Below, in pieces: positions 25,551 to 33,246 of a stretch of 64,000 nucleotides of DNA. The position numbers and the translations under genes were made by a program. The DNA is from Maridesulfovibrio ferrireducens (GTDB lineage Bacteria; Desulfobacterota; Desulfovibrionia; Desulfovibrionales; Desulfovibrionaceae): contig NZ_JAEINN010000012.1 of the NCBI RefSeq assembly GCF_016342405.1, forward strand, positions 62,001-126,000, written 5' to 3'. The notes beneath the pieces were generated by a model that searched no databases, had not been told where the DNA came from, and saw only the letters and a program-made list of their open reading frames with translations. Positions within the stretch are counted from its first letter, which is position 1. Each line of letters starts with the position of its first letter.

Positions 25551-27688
25551 TGCCCGGCGTAAATTCCCTTTTTAACTTAGGCACTGGGGCTTTGTTTGCC
25601 TCCCAGTCAGCCATTCAGGTTACCGGTGATAACATTTCGAATGTTAACACTGAGGGGTATTCACGTCGTAACGTACGTCTTGAAGAAAATGCCAGCATCA
25701 ACTGGAAACCCGGTCAGATCGGTACAGGTGTCAGAGCTGCTGAAGTTTATCGTAATTTTGATCAGTTTATCGAGAACAGCTATAACGATAAATCTTCCCA
25801 ACGTGAACGCTGGGATTCTCTGTATAATACCCTTGGCAGTGTAGAGAGTCTTTTTAATGAATCACGCGGTTATGGTATTAACTCCAGTTTAACAAAATTT
25901 TTCAATGACTGGCAGGATCTCGGTCAGCGTCCGAATGATGCCGCTTCCAGACAGCAGCTTTTGAATGATTCCAAAAACATGGTCAGCAGCCTGAACAGTA
26001 TGCAGGGAGATTTGACTCGCTATCAGGAGCAGGTTGAAGATTATATCAGGCAGGACGTAAATTCCGCCAATGATCTGATGACTCGTATTGCGGATATTAA
26101 TGGGCGTATAAATGTTGAACAGGTTGACGGTCAGAATAATCCGAATGCTCTTTACGATGAGAGAGCTCGTTTAGTTCGCGATCTGTCAAAGATAATGGAT
26201 ACGCAGACAATTGATAACGGCAAAGGGAGCATGACCATCATTACCAAGGCCGGACAGACTTTGGTAGATGGCGACAAACATTTCAGTCTTTCATATGAAG
26301 GTCCTCGCAGTCAGAATAATCTGAAGCCGGATTCTGATTTTGACGGACAAGCCTATTTCGATGGTTCAAGTGAATTTGAATATACTCTTGATGTTGTAGA
26401 TTCAGGCAAGAACGTTGGTTCAGGTGCCGGAGCTGCACAGTTCAGAGTCTCACTTGACGGCGGGAATACATGGCTCAAGGATGCAGACGGAAACACAAGA
26501 ACATTCTATGCCCGCGGTGAAGAGAAGGCCATACAGGTTGATGATCTGAAAATATGGTTCGGAACCGCTGATGATTCCGGTGCGGTCCCTGCAAATGATT
26601 TTACTAAGGGTGACAGATTCACAGTTGTTCCTAAGAGTGCCCTTTACTGGGTACAGAATACTTCCACCAAGGAAAACATCACTCCGCAGACTTCTTTCTC
26701 CGGTCAGGATGATAATAGAAGACTCTGCGGCGGTACTTTGACAGGTTATTTCTCTTTCAGAGATGAGCATGTAGGCAAATACAAGTCCCGCATGGATGCT
26801 CTGGCGAATGAAATGATCTGGCAGACCAACAGAATCCATTCACAGGGGTCCGGGCTTAAGGCTCACACTTCAATGGAAGGAACGTACTCTGTTACAACCG
26901 ATGATACTGCTCTCGGCAGCGGTTCATCTGGACTGGCTTTTGCCGATAAACTGGAATCCGGAAATGCTATGATGTATTTCTATGATTCAACTACCGGTGA
27001 GCTTGCTTCTTCTGCTTCTTTCGGTCCTCTTGATTTTAGCGGAATAATTCCTCCCGGAATTGAAAATTTCGACCCAGACCAGCATTCAATGAATGATGTT
27101 GTCTCTGCCATTAACGATACTTTCGGAACTTATGTAAATGCTTCGGTTGTTAACCACAAGCTGCAGCTTAACGCAAAGCAGGGTTATGAGTTTCAGATGG
27201 GGACTGATACATCAGGACTTTATGCAGGGCTGGGCTTGAACACATATTTTTCCGGTTCCAGTGCAAGTGATCTCTCATTGAATGCAAAAGTCAGTGAAGA
27301 TGTCGGGTATATAAATGCCGGGCATGTAAACGGAGCCGGAGAAGCCAACTCCGGGGACAACACAACCGCACTGAAAATCAAAGAGATGGCTCAGGGCAAG
27401 GTGACGATTACGACTCCTTTTGACGGGACGACCAGTCAGACTCTTATTGAATATTATGATTCTACTGTCAGTGTTGTCGGCGCGGATACTGGTAATGCGA
27501 AGTTCAATTTTAATTTTCAGAACACTCTGGCTTCTGATCTCAATCAGAAGCAGCAAGAAATTTCAGGTGTGAATATTGATGAAGAAATGAGTAACCTTAT
27601 TAAGTTCCAGCATTCTTACACCGCAGCGGCAAAGCTAATCACAACCGCTGATCAGATGCTTCAGACTGTACTCGGGCTGAAAAATTAA
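25550..27688 (+). CDS. flgK: flagellar hook-associated protein 1 FlgK
   Basis: Hook-filament junction protein of 712 aa. The N-terminal signature NLGTGALFASQSAIQVTGDNISNVNTEGYSRR (quoted in part) and the C-terminal SGVNIDEEMSNLIKFQHSYTAAAKLI (part) are the paired coiled-coil D0 segments. It is longer than the 547 aa of the E. coli protein because of an extra surface domain between about residues 250 and 600. It is encoded with its presumed chaperone and FlgL. Confidence 0.93.
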   Translation: MPGVNSLFNLGTGALFASQSAIQVTGDNISNVNTEGYSRRNVRLEENASINWKPGQIGTGVRAAEVYRNFDQFIENSYNDKSSQRERWDSLYNTLGSVESLFNESRGYGINSSLTKFFNDWQDLGQRPNDAASRQQLLNDSKNMVSSLNSMQGDLTRYQEQVEDYIRQDVNSANDLMTRIADINGRINVEQVDGQNNPNALYDERARLVRDLSKIMDTQTIDNGKGSMTIITKAGQTLVDGDKHFSLSYEGPRSQNNLKPDSDFDGQAYFDGSSEFEYTLDVVDSGKNVGSGAGAAQFRVSLDGGNTWLKDADGNTRTFYARGEEKAIQVDDLKIWFGTADDSGAVPANDFTKGDRFTVVPKSALYWVQNTSTKENITPQTSFSGQDDNRRLCGGTLTGYFSFRDEHVGKYKSRMDALANEMIWQTNRIHSQGSGLKAHTSMEGTYSVTTDDTALGSGSSGLAFADKLESGNAMMYFYDSTTGELASSASFGPLDFSGIIPPGIENFDPDQHSMNDVVSAINDTFGTYVNASVVNHKLQLNAKQGYEFQMGTDTSGLYAGLGLNTYFSGSSASDLSLNAKVSEDVGYINAGHVNGAGEANSGDNTTALKIKEMAQGKVTITTPFDGTTSQTLIEYYDSTVSVVGADTGNAKFNFNFQNTLASDLNQKQQEISGVNIDEEMSNLIKFQHSYTAAAKLITTADQMLQTVLGLKN

Positions 27689-27727
27689 GGCCGCAGGAAC
27701 AATGAAAAAGGTTAACGGAGAAAGGTT

Positions 27728-29293
27728 ATGAGAGTTACGCAACAAATGCTTTTCGGCACCTATGTGTCTAATATGAACAGATCTCTTACGGATCTGGTAG
27801 AAAGCAATATTCAGGCACAGACTCAGAAGAAGATTAATAAACCTTCTGATAACCCTGTGGGCATGGCGCGTATTCTTGACCACCGTGAAACTCTTGCAAC
27901 TGTAAAGCAGTATCGAAATAATATTGATACCGCCAAGGGGTGGTTGTCACTTTCTGATACCACTTTGAATCAGTCTTCAACAATTATCACCAGAGCCAAG
28001 GAGATTGCTGAACAGGCTGCGTCCGGTACGATTACCGCAGATAACAGAGAACAGTTAAGTTATGAAGCCCGCCAGCTTTTTCAGCAACTTGTATCTCTCG
28101 CTAATACTGAATATGAAGGCAAGAGCATTTACGCTGGTCATAAGGTTGATCAGAACGCGTTTAAAGAAACCTTATGGATGACCACAAATGATTCTAATGT
28201 TTCTTCGCAGCAGTTCAGTATTGAGGGAAACACTGATAAAACTATAGTCGTTCAGTTCCTCGATTCAGGCAATATTGGAGCTGCAGACCTTGATTATCGT
28301 TATTCAAAAGACGGCGGGAAAACTTTTACTACAAAGACTTTAACAACCGGCACCAATACGCTGGATTTTGACGGCGTGACTATGTCCCTTGAAACCGGAA
28401 CAACAGTCCGGGCCAATCCCCTCGCAAATACCAATGATTCAACTGGAACATGGATGTGGGTAAGGCCTACTGCTCAATACATGGGTGATGATGAAGATGC
28501 CGTAAACATTGTCGGAATGAACACAACCCTTGCCGGCGGCAGAACCAAAGCCGAGGGTGTTTTTACTAACGATGTTGTTGTAAGAATTGATTCTGCAGCC
28601 CAGCTTCAGTCTAATATCAGTTACTCTTACAGTATTGATGGAGGTATTAACTGGGTAGAAGGTAATGTTAAGTCGGCGGACGGAATTGCTTCAAATGCGG
28701 TTCTGAGTATTCCCGGCGGAATCTTGACAATATATTCAAATGCCGGAGCAGGCGGAACAAATCAGCTTCAATCTAATTCACAGTTTATTGTCAGACCTGA
28801 TACTGCGGCTATAAATTTTCAGATTCAGGAAAATGAATATGTAAGAGTTAATGACGTTGGTAAAGATCTTTTCGGTGGAGTGTACCAGGCTCCGGGAGAA
28901 TCTGCGGCCAGTACTGTTTTTAACGATGACAGTATGCTGACCGGAAGTAATGCCAGTTCGACTCAGAATTTACTTGAAACAATGGGTAATCTGGTTGCGT
29001 TTCTTGAAACCAATAATCAGTCCGGCGTTCAGGAATGTCTTGCCAGTCTTGATAAGTCACAGCAATATCTGCTCACTAAGCTGGCTGATGTCGGGGGCAG
29101 GGAGAATAGACTTGCTGTAGCGGATAATGTTCTTTCAAGCCTTGAATTGAATGAAAAGGAAAGAATCTCACATATTGAAGATATTGATGTCGGAGAACTT
29201 ATGACTCAGCTTTCACAGCAGCAAATTGTTTACGAGGCAGTGCTGAAGAGTTCTTCAATGATTATGAAGATGAATCTTTTAAATTATATATAA
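27728..29293 (+). CDS. flgL: flagellar hook-associated protein 3 FlgL
   Basis: Second junction protein, 521 aa, with the flagellin-like N-terminus RVTQQMLFGTYVSNMNRSL and IQAQTQKKINKPSDNPVGMA (part), and a C-terminal LSQQQIVYEAVLKSSSMIMK. The central insert between about residues 150 and 400 makes it much longer than the 317-aa E. coli FlgL and probably forms exposed domains. It is the last structural gene of the operon; csrA and fliW follow after 153 bases. Confidence 0.92.
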   Translation: MRVTQQMLFGTYVSNMNRSLTDLVESNIQAQTQKKINKPSDNPVGMARILDHRETLATVKQYRNNIDTAKGWLSLSDTTLNQSSTIITRAKEIAEQAASGTITADNREQLSYEARQLFQQLVSLANTEYEGKSIYAGHKVDQNAFKETLWMTTNDSNVSSQQFSIEGNTDKTIVVQFLDSGNIGAADLDYRYSKDGGKTFTTKTLTTGTNTLDFDGVTMSLETGTTVRANPLANTNDSTGTWMWVRPTAQYMGDDEDAVNIVGMNTTLAGGRTKAEGVFTNDVVVRIDSAAQLQSNISYSYSIDGGINWVEGNVKSADGIASNAVLSIPGGILTIYSNAGAGGTNQLQSNSQFIVRPDTAAINFQIQENEYVRVNDVGKDLFGGVYQAPGESAASTVFNDDSMLTGSNASSTQNLLETMGNLVAFLETNNQSGVQECLASLDKSQQYLLTKLADVGGRENRLAVADNVLSSLELNEKERISHIEDIDVGELMTQLSQQQIVYEAVLKSSSMIMKMNLLNYI

Positions 29294-29446
29294 GTATTTA
29301 TTCAGTTGAGGACCGTATTCTGCTTGCCCGCAATGGCAATGATGCGGTAAGAGTTTTTTCAGTGGGTTGAAAATGTTCTCCGCAGTGGCGAATGTTTTTA
29401 CTGAAAGCAAAAACGATCCGAAAGGATTACTTACACACAAGAGAAT

Positions 29447-29686
29447 ATGCTGATTCTGACTCGGAGACCGGGCGAAGCTCTTTACCTGGATGACAATATA
29501 AAAATTACGGTATTAAGTGTTCAAGGCAGGCAGGTTAAGCTGGGCCTCGAAATACCGCAAGAAACTACTGTCTATAGGGAAGAGGTTTACCTCAAAATTA
29601 AAGAACAGAACCGTATGGCGCTTGAAAACAGACAGCAGGACCTCTTTGCTGCGACCGAATTATGGCAAAAGAAAGAAAAAAAATAA
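29447..29686 (+). CDS. csrA: carbon storage regulator CsrA
   Basis: RNA-binding dimer of 79 aa that blocks or stabilises mRNAs at GGA motifs. The N-terminal [22 protein letters not shown] and the central [17 protein letters not shown] fit the family (quoted in parts). The last 25 bases overlap fliW. Adjacent fliW implies the FliW-CsrA-flagellin partner switch, in which FliW frees flagellin mRNA from CsrA until FliW is captured by flagellin. The 153-base leader contains several GGA triplets but no clear CsrA hairpin. Confidence 0.94.
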   Translation: MLILTRRPGEALYLDDNIKITVLSVQGRQVKLGLEIPQETTVYREEVYLKIKEQNRMALENRQQDLFAATELWQKKEKK

Positions 29687-30114
29687 TCAGGACTCGGCTT
29701 GGCGAAAGAGAGATCACTGAGGAAGGGATTATTTACTTTTCCCGAGGTCTCATCGGCTTTGACGACAAAAGAGATTTTACTCTGATTCAGATCAGGGAAG
29801 ATTCTCCTTTTCTGTTGTTGCAAAGTATTGAGGATCCTAACTTAGGTCTGTTAGTAGTCGATCCGTACAGTTTTATGGATGAATATGAAGTCAAGCTGAG
29901 TGATGCTGAAAAACGAATCCTCAGATTAGATAATGTTCGTCAACTGGGCGTGTTGGTCACTGTGACAATTCCTCCGGGAAGACCTGACGAAACAACTCTT
30001 AATTTGGGCGGTCCGATTGTGATAAACTCTGAAGCCCGCCGCGGCATGCAAATTCCGCAAGTGGATTCAAAATATCCAACGCACTACCGCCCGGCAAATG
30101 ATGAGTCTAATTAG
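29662..30114 (+). CDS. fliW: flagellar assembly factor FliW
   Basis: Beta-barrel protein of 150 aa that antagonises CsrA. Family features are the N-terminal [36 protein letters not shown] (in parts), and the C-terminal [17 protein letters not shown]. Its start lies 25 bases inside csrA, which ensures matched synthesis of the two antagonists. A terminator follows, and the flgM gene converges on it. Confidence 0.93.
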   Translation: MAKERKKIIRTRLGEREITEEGIIYFSRGLIGFDDKRDFTLIQIREDSPFLLLQSIEDPNLGLLVVDPYSFMDEYEVKLSDAEKRILRLDNVRQLGVLVTVTIPPGRPDETTLNLGGPIVINSEARRGMQIPQVDSKYPTHYRPANDESN

Positions 30115-30178
30115 GACATTGCCGGGTATTTTGACGGGTTGAATTTATTCCCGTTTAATTGTTTAGAATGTGATTTAC

Positions 30179-30212
30179 AGGTGAGACTCTTTATGGGTTT
30201 CACCTTTTTTTT
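30179..30212 (+). terminator. rho-independent terminator after fliW
   Basis: An 11-bp stem with two G-U pairs (AGGTGAGACTC / GGGTTTCACCT, loop TTTAT) is followed by TTTTTTT. It overlaps the last codon of the convergent flgM gene. Confidence 0.8.
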
Positions 30213-30510
30213 AGCGCAAAAAGTCTATATCTTCACGGACAAGATTCATCGCAGTCTTGCGAATGTCAGGCTTGTATGTTCCTGCGCGCACCTGATCTCT
30301 TAAGTCTTTGACCTTCTGTTCTCTCATGTCGGGACTTTCTGCAGCAGTCTGCCTCGCTGTGCCGAGTAACTTTGCCTGCGACGAGACATTCACGACATCA
30401 CGAGTGGACACAGAGCTTGTACTCTGTGACTGAGCCTTTTCTGCAGGATTCTTTACCCGGTTATCAGAATAGGCCTTGAGGGGGGCGTTGTTAAACTGGT
30501 TGATCTTCAT
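30211..30510 (-). CDS. flgM: anti-sigma-28 factor FlgM
   Basis: Small, partly disordered protein of 99 aa that holds sigma-28 (FliA) inactive until it is exported through the finished hook. The C-terminal helix VKDLRDQVRAGTYKPDIRK followed by ALN-like AMNLVREDI is the FlgM sigma-binding signature, preceded by the VVNVSSQAKLLG linker. GGAGGGGATC lies just upstream of the ATG. It follows a DVU0524-type gene, and the pair is driven by a sigma-28 promoter, giving negative feedback. Confidence 0.9.
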   Translation of the reverse strand: MKINQFNNAPLKAYSDNRVKNPAEKAQSQSTSSVSTRDVVNVSSQAKLLGTARQTAAESPDMREQKVKDLRDQVRAGTYKPDIRKTAMNLVREDIDFLR

Positions 30511-30572
30511 GATCCCCTCCGGGGTTACCAGGGTTTGTTCATTTATAGGTTAAAAAAGGGTGATGGTGTAAA

Positions 30573-30989
30573 TCAGAGCATTGTCCGGTCAACCTTTTCC
30601 AGTGTTATTTCCCACAATCGGTTCATAATTACCGACTTTTCTTCCGGAGGCAGATCTATAACGCCTTCAGCGCTTTTCTTGAGCACTTGAACATCACTTC
30701 CGTCAAGAGGGTACTCAAATAAGTACCTTTCTCCGAAATCCAACTCCAGCTGTTCTAGTATATCGGACACTACCGGATTTTCATTACCCGAGACAATGAG
30801 ATTTTCGATAATTTCCCTTGAAATCTTTTCTATCAGCTCGCGGCGCCTTGCCTGCCGTGAAATAGTGACAACGTCAACAGACTCGCTCATTTTCAGGGCG
30901 CGCCTGAATCTGGCCAGTCTCTTGGCGTTCGTCAACTGCTTACCATAGGTTCGCAGCATATTTCTAATTTCGGCAGGGTTGTTAGCCAC
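30573..30989 (-). CDS. FlgM-associated protein (DVU0524-like)
   Basis: Protein of 138 aa of the kind encoded directly upstream of flgM in Desulfovibrio species. It has a basic helical N-terminal half (KQLTNAKRLARFRRALKM) and an acidic alpha/beta C-terminal half with the RYLFEYPLDGSDVQVL stretch. AAGGAG precedes the ATG. It is co-transcribed with flgM from a sigma-28 promoter, so a role in late flagellar regulation is likely, but no mechanism is known to me. Confidence 0.75.
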   Translation of the reverse strand: MANNPAEIRNMLRTYGKQLTNAKRLARFRRALKMSESVDVVTISRQARRRELIEKISREIIENLIVSGNENPVVSDILEQLELDFGERYLFEYPLDGSDVQVLKKSAEGVIDLPPEEKSVIMNRLWEITLEKVDRTML

Positions 30990-31013
30990 AGCATGTACTC
31001 CTTCTTATTAGCT

Positions 31014-31042
31014 CTATCGGCAGGTTGCTATGTATACTTTAG
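31014..31042 (-). promoter_or_regulatory. sigma-28 (FliA) promoter of the flgM unit
   Basis: On the minus strand CTAAAG and GCCGATAG are separated by 15 bases, matching the TAAAG-N15-GCCGATAA consensus except for the last base. It lies 25 bases upstream of the DVU0524-like start, so flgM is itself under FliA control. Confidence 0.8.
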
Positions 31043-31164
31043 GGTGAAAATATGAAAAAAATATATTTAAATAAGTTTTAAATTTCAGATTGTTATAAAA
31101 GTAAGGTCGGGTTTGTGTTTATTGTGGGGTATAATATAGCAGTAAATTTATAAGAAATCTCGGG

Positions 31165-31209
31165 TTAAAAAAATAAAAACAGCCGCAGTATGTTCAACGC
31201 TGCGGCTGT
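31165..31209 (-). terminator. terminator after the methyltransferase gene
   Basis: A perfect 10-bp stem (ACAGCCGCAG / CTGCGGCTGT) is followed on the minus strand by TTTTATTTTTTT. It ends the methyltransferase transcript. The remaining 31043-31164 stretch is AT-rich with no gene visible. Confidence 0.85.
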
Positions 31210-31239
31210 TGTTTTAATCATTACAATACAATTGAAGTT

Positions 31240-32010
31240 TTAGTTCTTTTTGCAAGCTATAATGTAGCCGAAACTGACCCAGCGTCCGTTGTCGATTGAC
31301 AAAGTTTTAGGGTCCTCGTCAGGTGTTTGGATACAAAACGGATCAAATTCAGCATATTCACTCCACCATAATTGGGAATCGGGGGCATAATCTGCCTCGA
31401 TTATTTCAAATCCGGCACTCTTTATAGCCGCACAGGTTTGATGAATATCACGGAAACATTCTTTCCATGAGAATTCGTCCTGTGACACAAATGGTTCGAG
31501 GTCCGGCGGCAGAGGTACGTCCAAATGCATAGGCTCGCCTATGGCAAGAATTCCTTCGGGTCTAAGTACTCGCAAAGCTTCTTTCAGGCAATTGAGGTAT
31601 CCTTCCTCTCCAATTAGAATCCGCACCATTTCAAGTGCGGTTGTAGAGTATACATAGTCGAATGAATTTGACGCAAAGTTCGTCTCAGGCATTCCGGCCT
31701 GCTGTGCCAAGACTGAATTTTCGACACCCCATAACTCTGCATTGCGTTGCAGGTGTTCCGACATGGGTAATCCATCCATGCGATCCTTCCACGGATCAAT
31801 TCCGACAATGGACAAACCGTATTCTTTAGCAAGAAAACAAGCTTGATAACCTCGGTTACAACCTACATCAAGCAAGCGGGAACCTTTGCTAACTCCCATT
31901 TTTTCGGCCATAAACTCAGCAAGTTTAAGTCCGCCGGGGCCACTGCATTGTGCATAGATCGTTTTTAAATCGGTATACTTTGTCGACTTGTTATATTTAA
32001 AATGTGTCAT
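31240..32010 (-). CDS. class I SAM-dependent methyltransferase
   Basis: Methyltransferase of 256 aa. The SAM-binding motif I is RLLDVGCNRGYQACFLA (about residues 40-56), with an acidic ribose-binding residue in IVGIDPW and motif III-V type segments SFDYVYSTTALEMVR and LRPEGILAIGEP. The overall pattern resembles UbiE/Methyltransf_11 proteins acting on small molecules. It stands alone, with a long structured leader and a strong terminator. The substrate is unknown. Confidence 0.85.
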   Translation of the reverse strand: MTHFKYNKSTKYTDLKTIYAQCSGPGGLKLAEFMAEKMGVSKGSRLLDVGCNRGYQACFLAKEYGLSIVGIDPWKDRMDGLPMSEHLQRNAELWGVENSVLAQQAGMPETNFASNSFDYVYSTTALEMVRILIGEEGYLNCLKEALRVLRPEGILAIGEPMHLDVPLPPDLEPFVSQDEFSWKECFRDIHQTCAAIKSAGFEIIEADYAPDSQLWWSEYAEFDPFCIQTPDEDPKTLSIDNGRWVSFGYIIACKKN

Positions 32011-32039
32011 TGGATATCCTTGTTAACGTTTTAATCGAA

Positions 32040-32114
32040 GAAGCATAAACTGCTTCCGCCGCTGTAAACAGGATTCCTCCGTCTGTGAGGACACACAAGC
32101 CGTCCAACAGACGG
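32040..32114 (-). promoter_or_regulatory. structured leader upstream of the methyltransferase
   Basis: Two hairpins can form on the minus strand: an 8-bp stem (CCGTCTGT / ACAGACGG, 32114-32079) with an inner GGA/TCC helix, and a 6-bp stem (GAAGCA / TGCTTC, 32056-32040) about 30 bases before the methyltransferase ATG. It matches no riboswitch I know. The rest of the 378-base gap (32115-32388) holds no gene; it includes an 8-bp hairpin at 32344-32366 before nadK. Confidence 0.4.
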
Positions 32115-32388
32115 ATTACTTTACAATGCTCTTTTTCATGAAAAATCCACATAGTGTTTAAAAAAGTGAGAAAATATTAAGTACTACCTCAGCCAATGAA
32201 ACGGATTTATAATTAACGTAGCTAGCGGTGTCAATATGACTATTTTGAAAATAGTCTTTGTGTTGAATATAAAAAAATGTCTTCAAAATAGAGCCGACCA
32301 TTCTTTATAGGTTAATTAAGTTAATGCGATGAAATTTAACGACAGCTTAAGGTTGAATCTTAAGCTTCTTTCTAATAGGTAGAAGTCT

Positions 32389-33240
32389 ATGTCCGACTGT
32401 AAAGGTTTTGTACTTATAGTTACGAAGGCCGGAGGAGGCGCCGCAGCCAAGCTTGGAATAATTATTTCAAGATGGCTTTCTGCGCGTGGTGTGGATTCTC
32501 AAATCATTGCACATCCCGCTCCCCCAGCCCATGTTGAGGTGGCTGAGTTTAGAGAAAATTGCTCTCTTGTGCTTGTGCTGGGAGGGGATGGTACTTTTAT
32601 AAGTACTGCCGGAGTCGTTATAGACTGGAAAATTCCTGTTCTTGGTATTAATCATGGCAGAGTCGGCTTTCTTGCAGAAGTTTTGCCTGATGACTGGGAA
32701 GTCGCACTTGAGAATTTTTTCAGTAATAAACTGGATATTTCTCGAAGACTTGCGTTTCATTACGAAATACAGCGCGGCCATTCTATTATAGCCAGAGGCG
32801 TCGCTGTAAATGATCTGGTTATTTCCCGGGGTGCGGTCGCCCGTATCATTTCTCTCGATATAGGACAGAAGGGGCAGTGGATTAAAAATATCCGTGCTGA
32901 CGGGCTGATTATTTCAACTCCCACAGGTTCCACCGCATACAATGTCTCCGCCGGCGGACCGCTTGTCCATCCAGAATTGCCGGTTATGTGTGTTACCCCC
33001 GTATGCCCGTTTTTAAATGGTATACGGCCTATGGTCCTGCCTGCTGACCGGCCTATGACTATAGATGTTTCTGAGTCGAGCGGGGATGTATACATTACCG
33101 AGGACGGAAGAGTTCCTTACCCGCTGAATACCGGCGACCGTGTAATTGTGACCAGGCATGAAAATGATTTGTTACTGGCCCGCATCCGCAGCAATACTTT
33201 TTTTGAAAAACTCAGAAGCAAGGGCTTCTTTTCGGAGTAA
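32389..33240 (+). CDS. nadK: NAD kinase
   Basis: Phosphorylates NAD to NADP; 283 aa. Signatures are the GGDGTFIS diphosphate-binding loop (about residues 65-72), INHGRVGFLAE, and the NE/D-containing block VAVNDLVISRGAVARI followed by GLIISTPTGSTAYNVSAGGPLVHP (in parts). AGGTAG lies upstream of the ATG. It is followed after 6 bases by a DUF89-like gene, which suggests joint function in nucleotide-cofactor metabolism or repair. Confidence 0.93.
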   Translation: MSDCKGFVLIVTKAGGGAAAKLGIIISRWLSARGVDSQIIAHPAPPAHVEVAEFRENCSLVLVLGGDGTFISTAGVVIDWKIPVLGINHGRVGFLAEVLPDDWEVALENFFSNKLDISRRLAFHYEIQRGHSIIARGVAVNDLVISRGAVARIISLDIGQKGQWIKNIRADGLIISTPTGSTAYNVSAGGPLVHPELPVMCVTPVCPFLNGIRPMVLPADRPMTIDVSESSGDVYITEDGRVPYPLNTGDRVIVTRHENDLLLARIRSNTFFEKLRSKGFFSE

Positions 33241-33246
33241 CAGACA

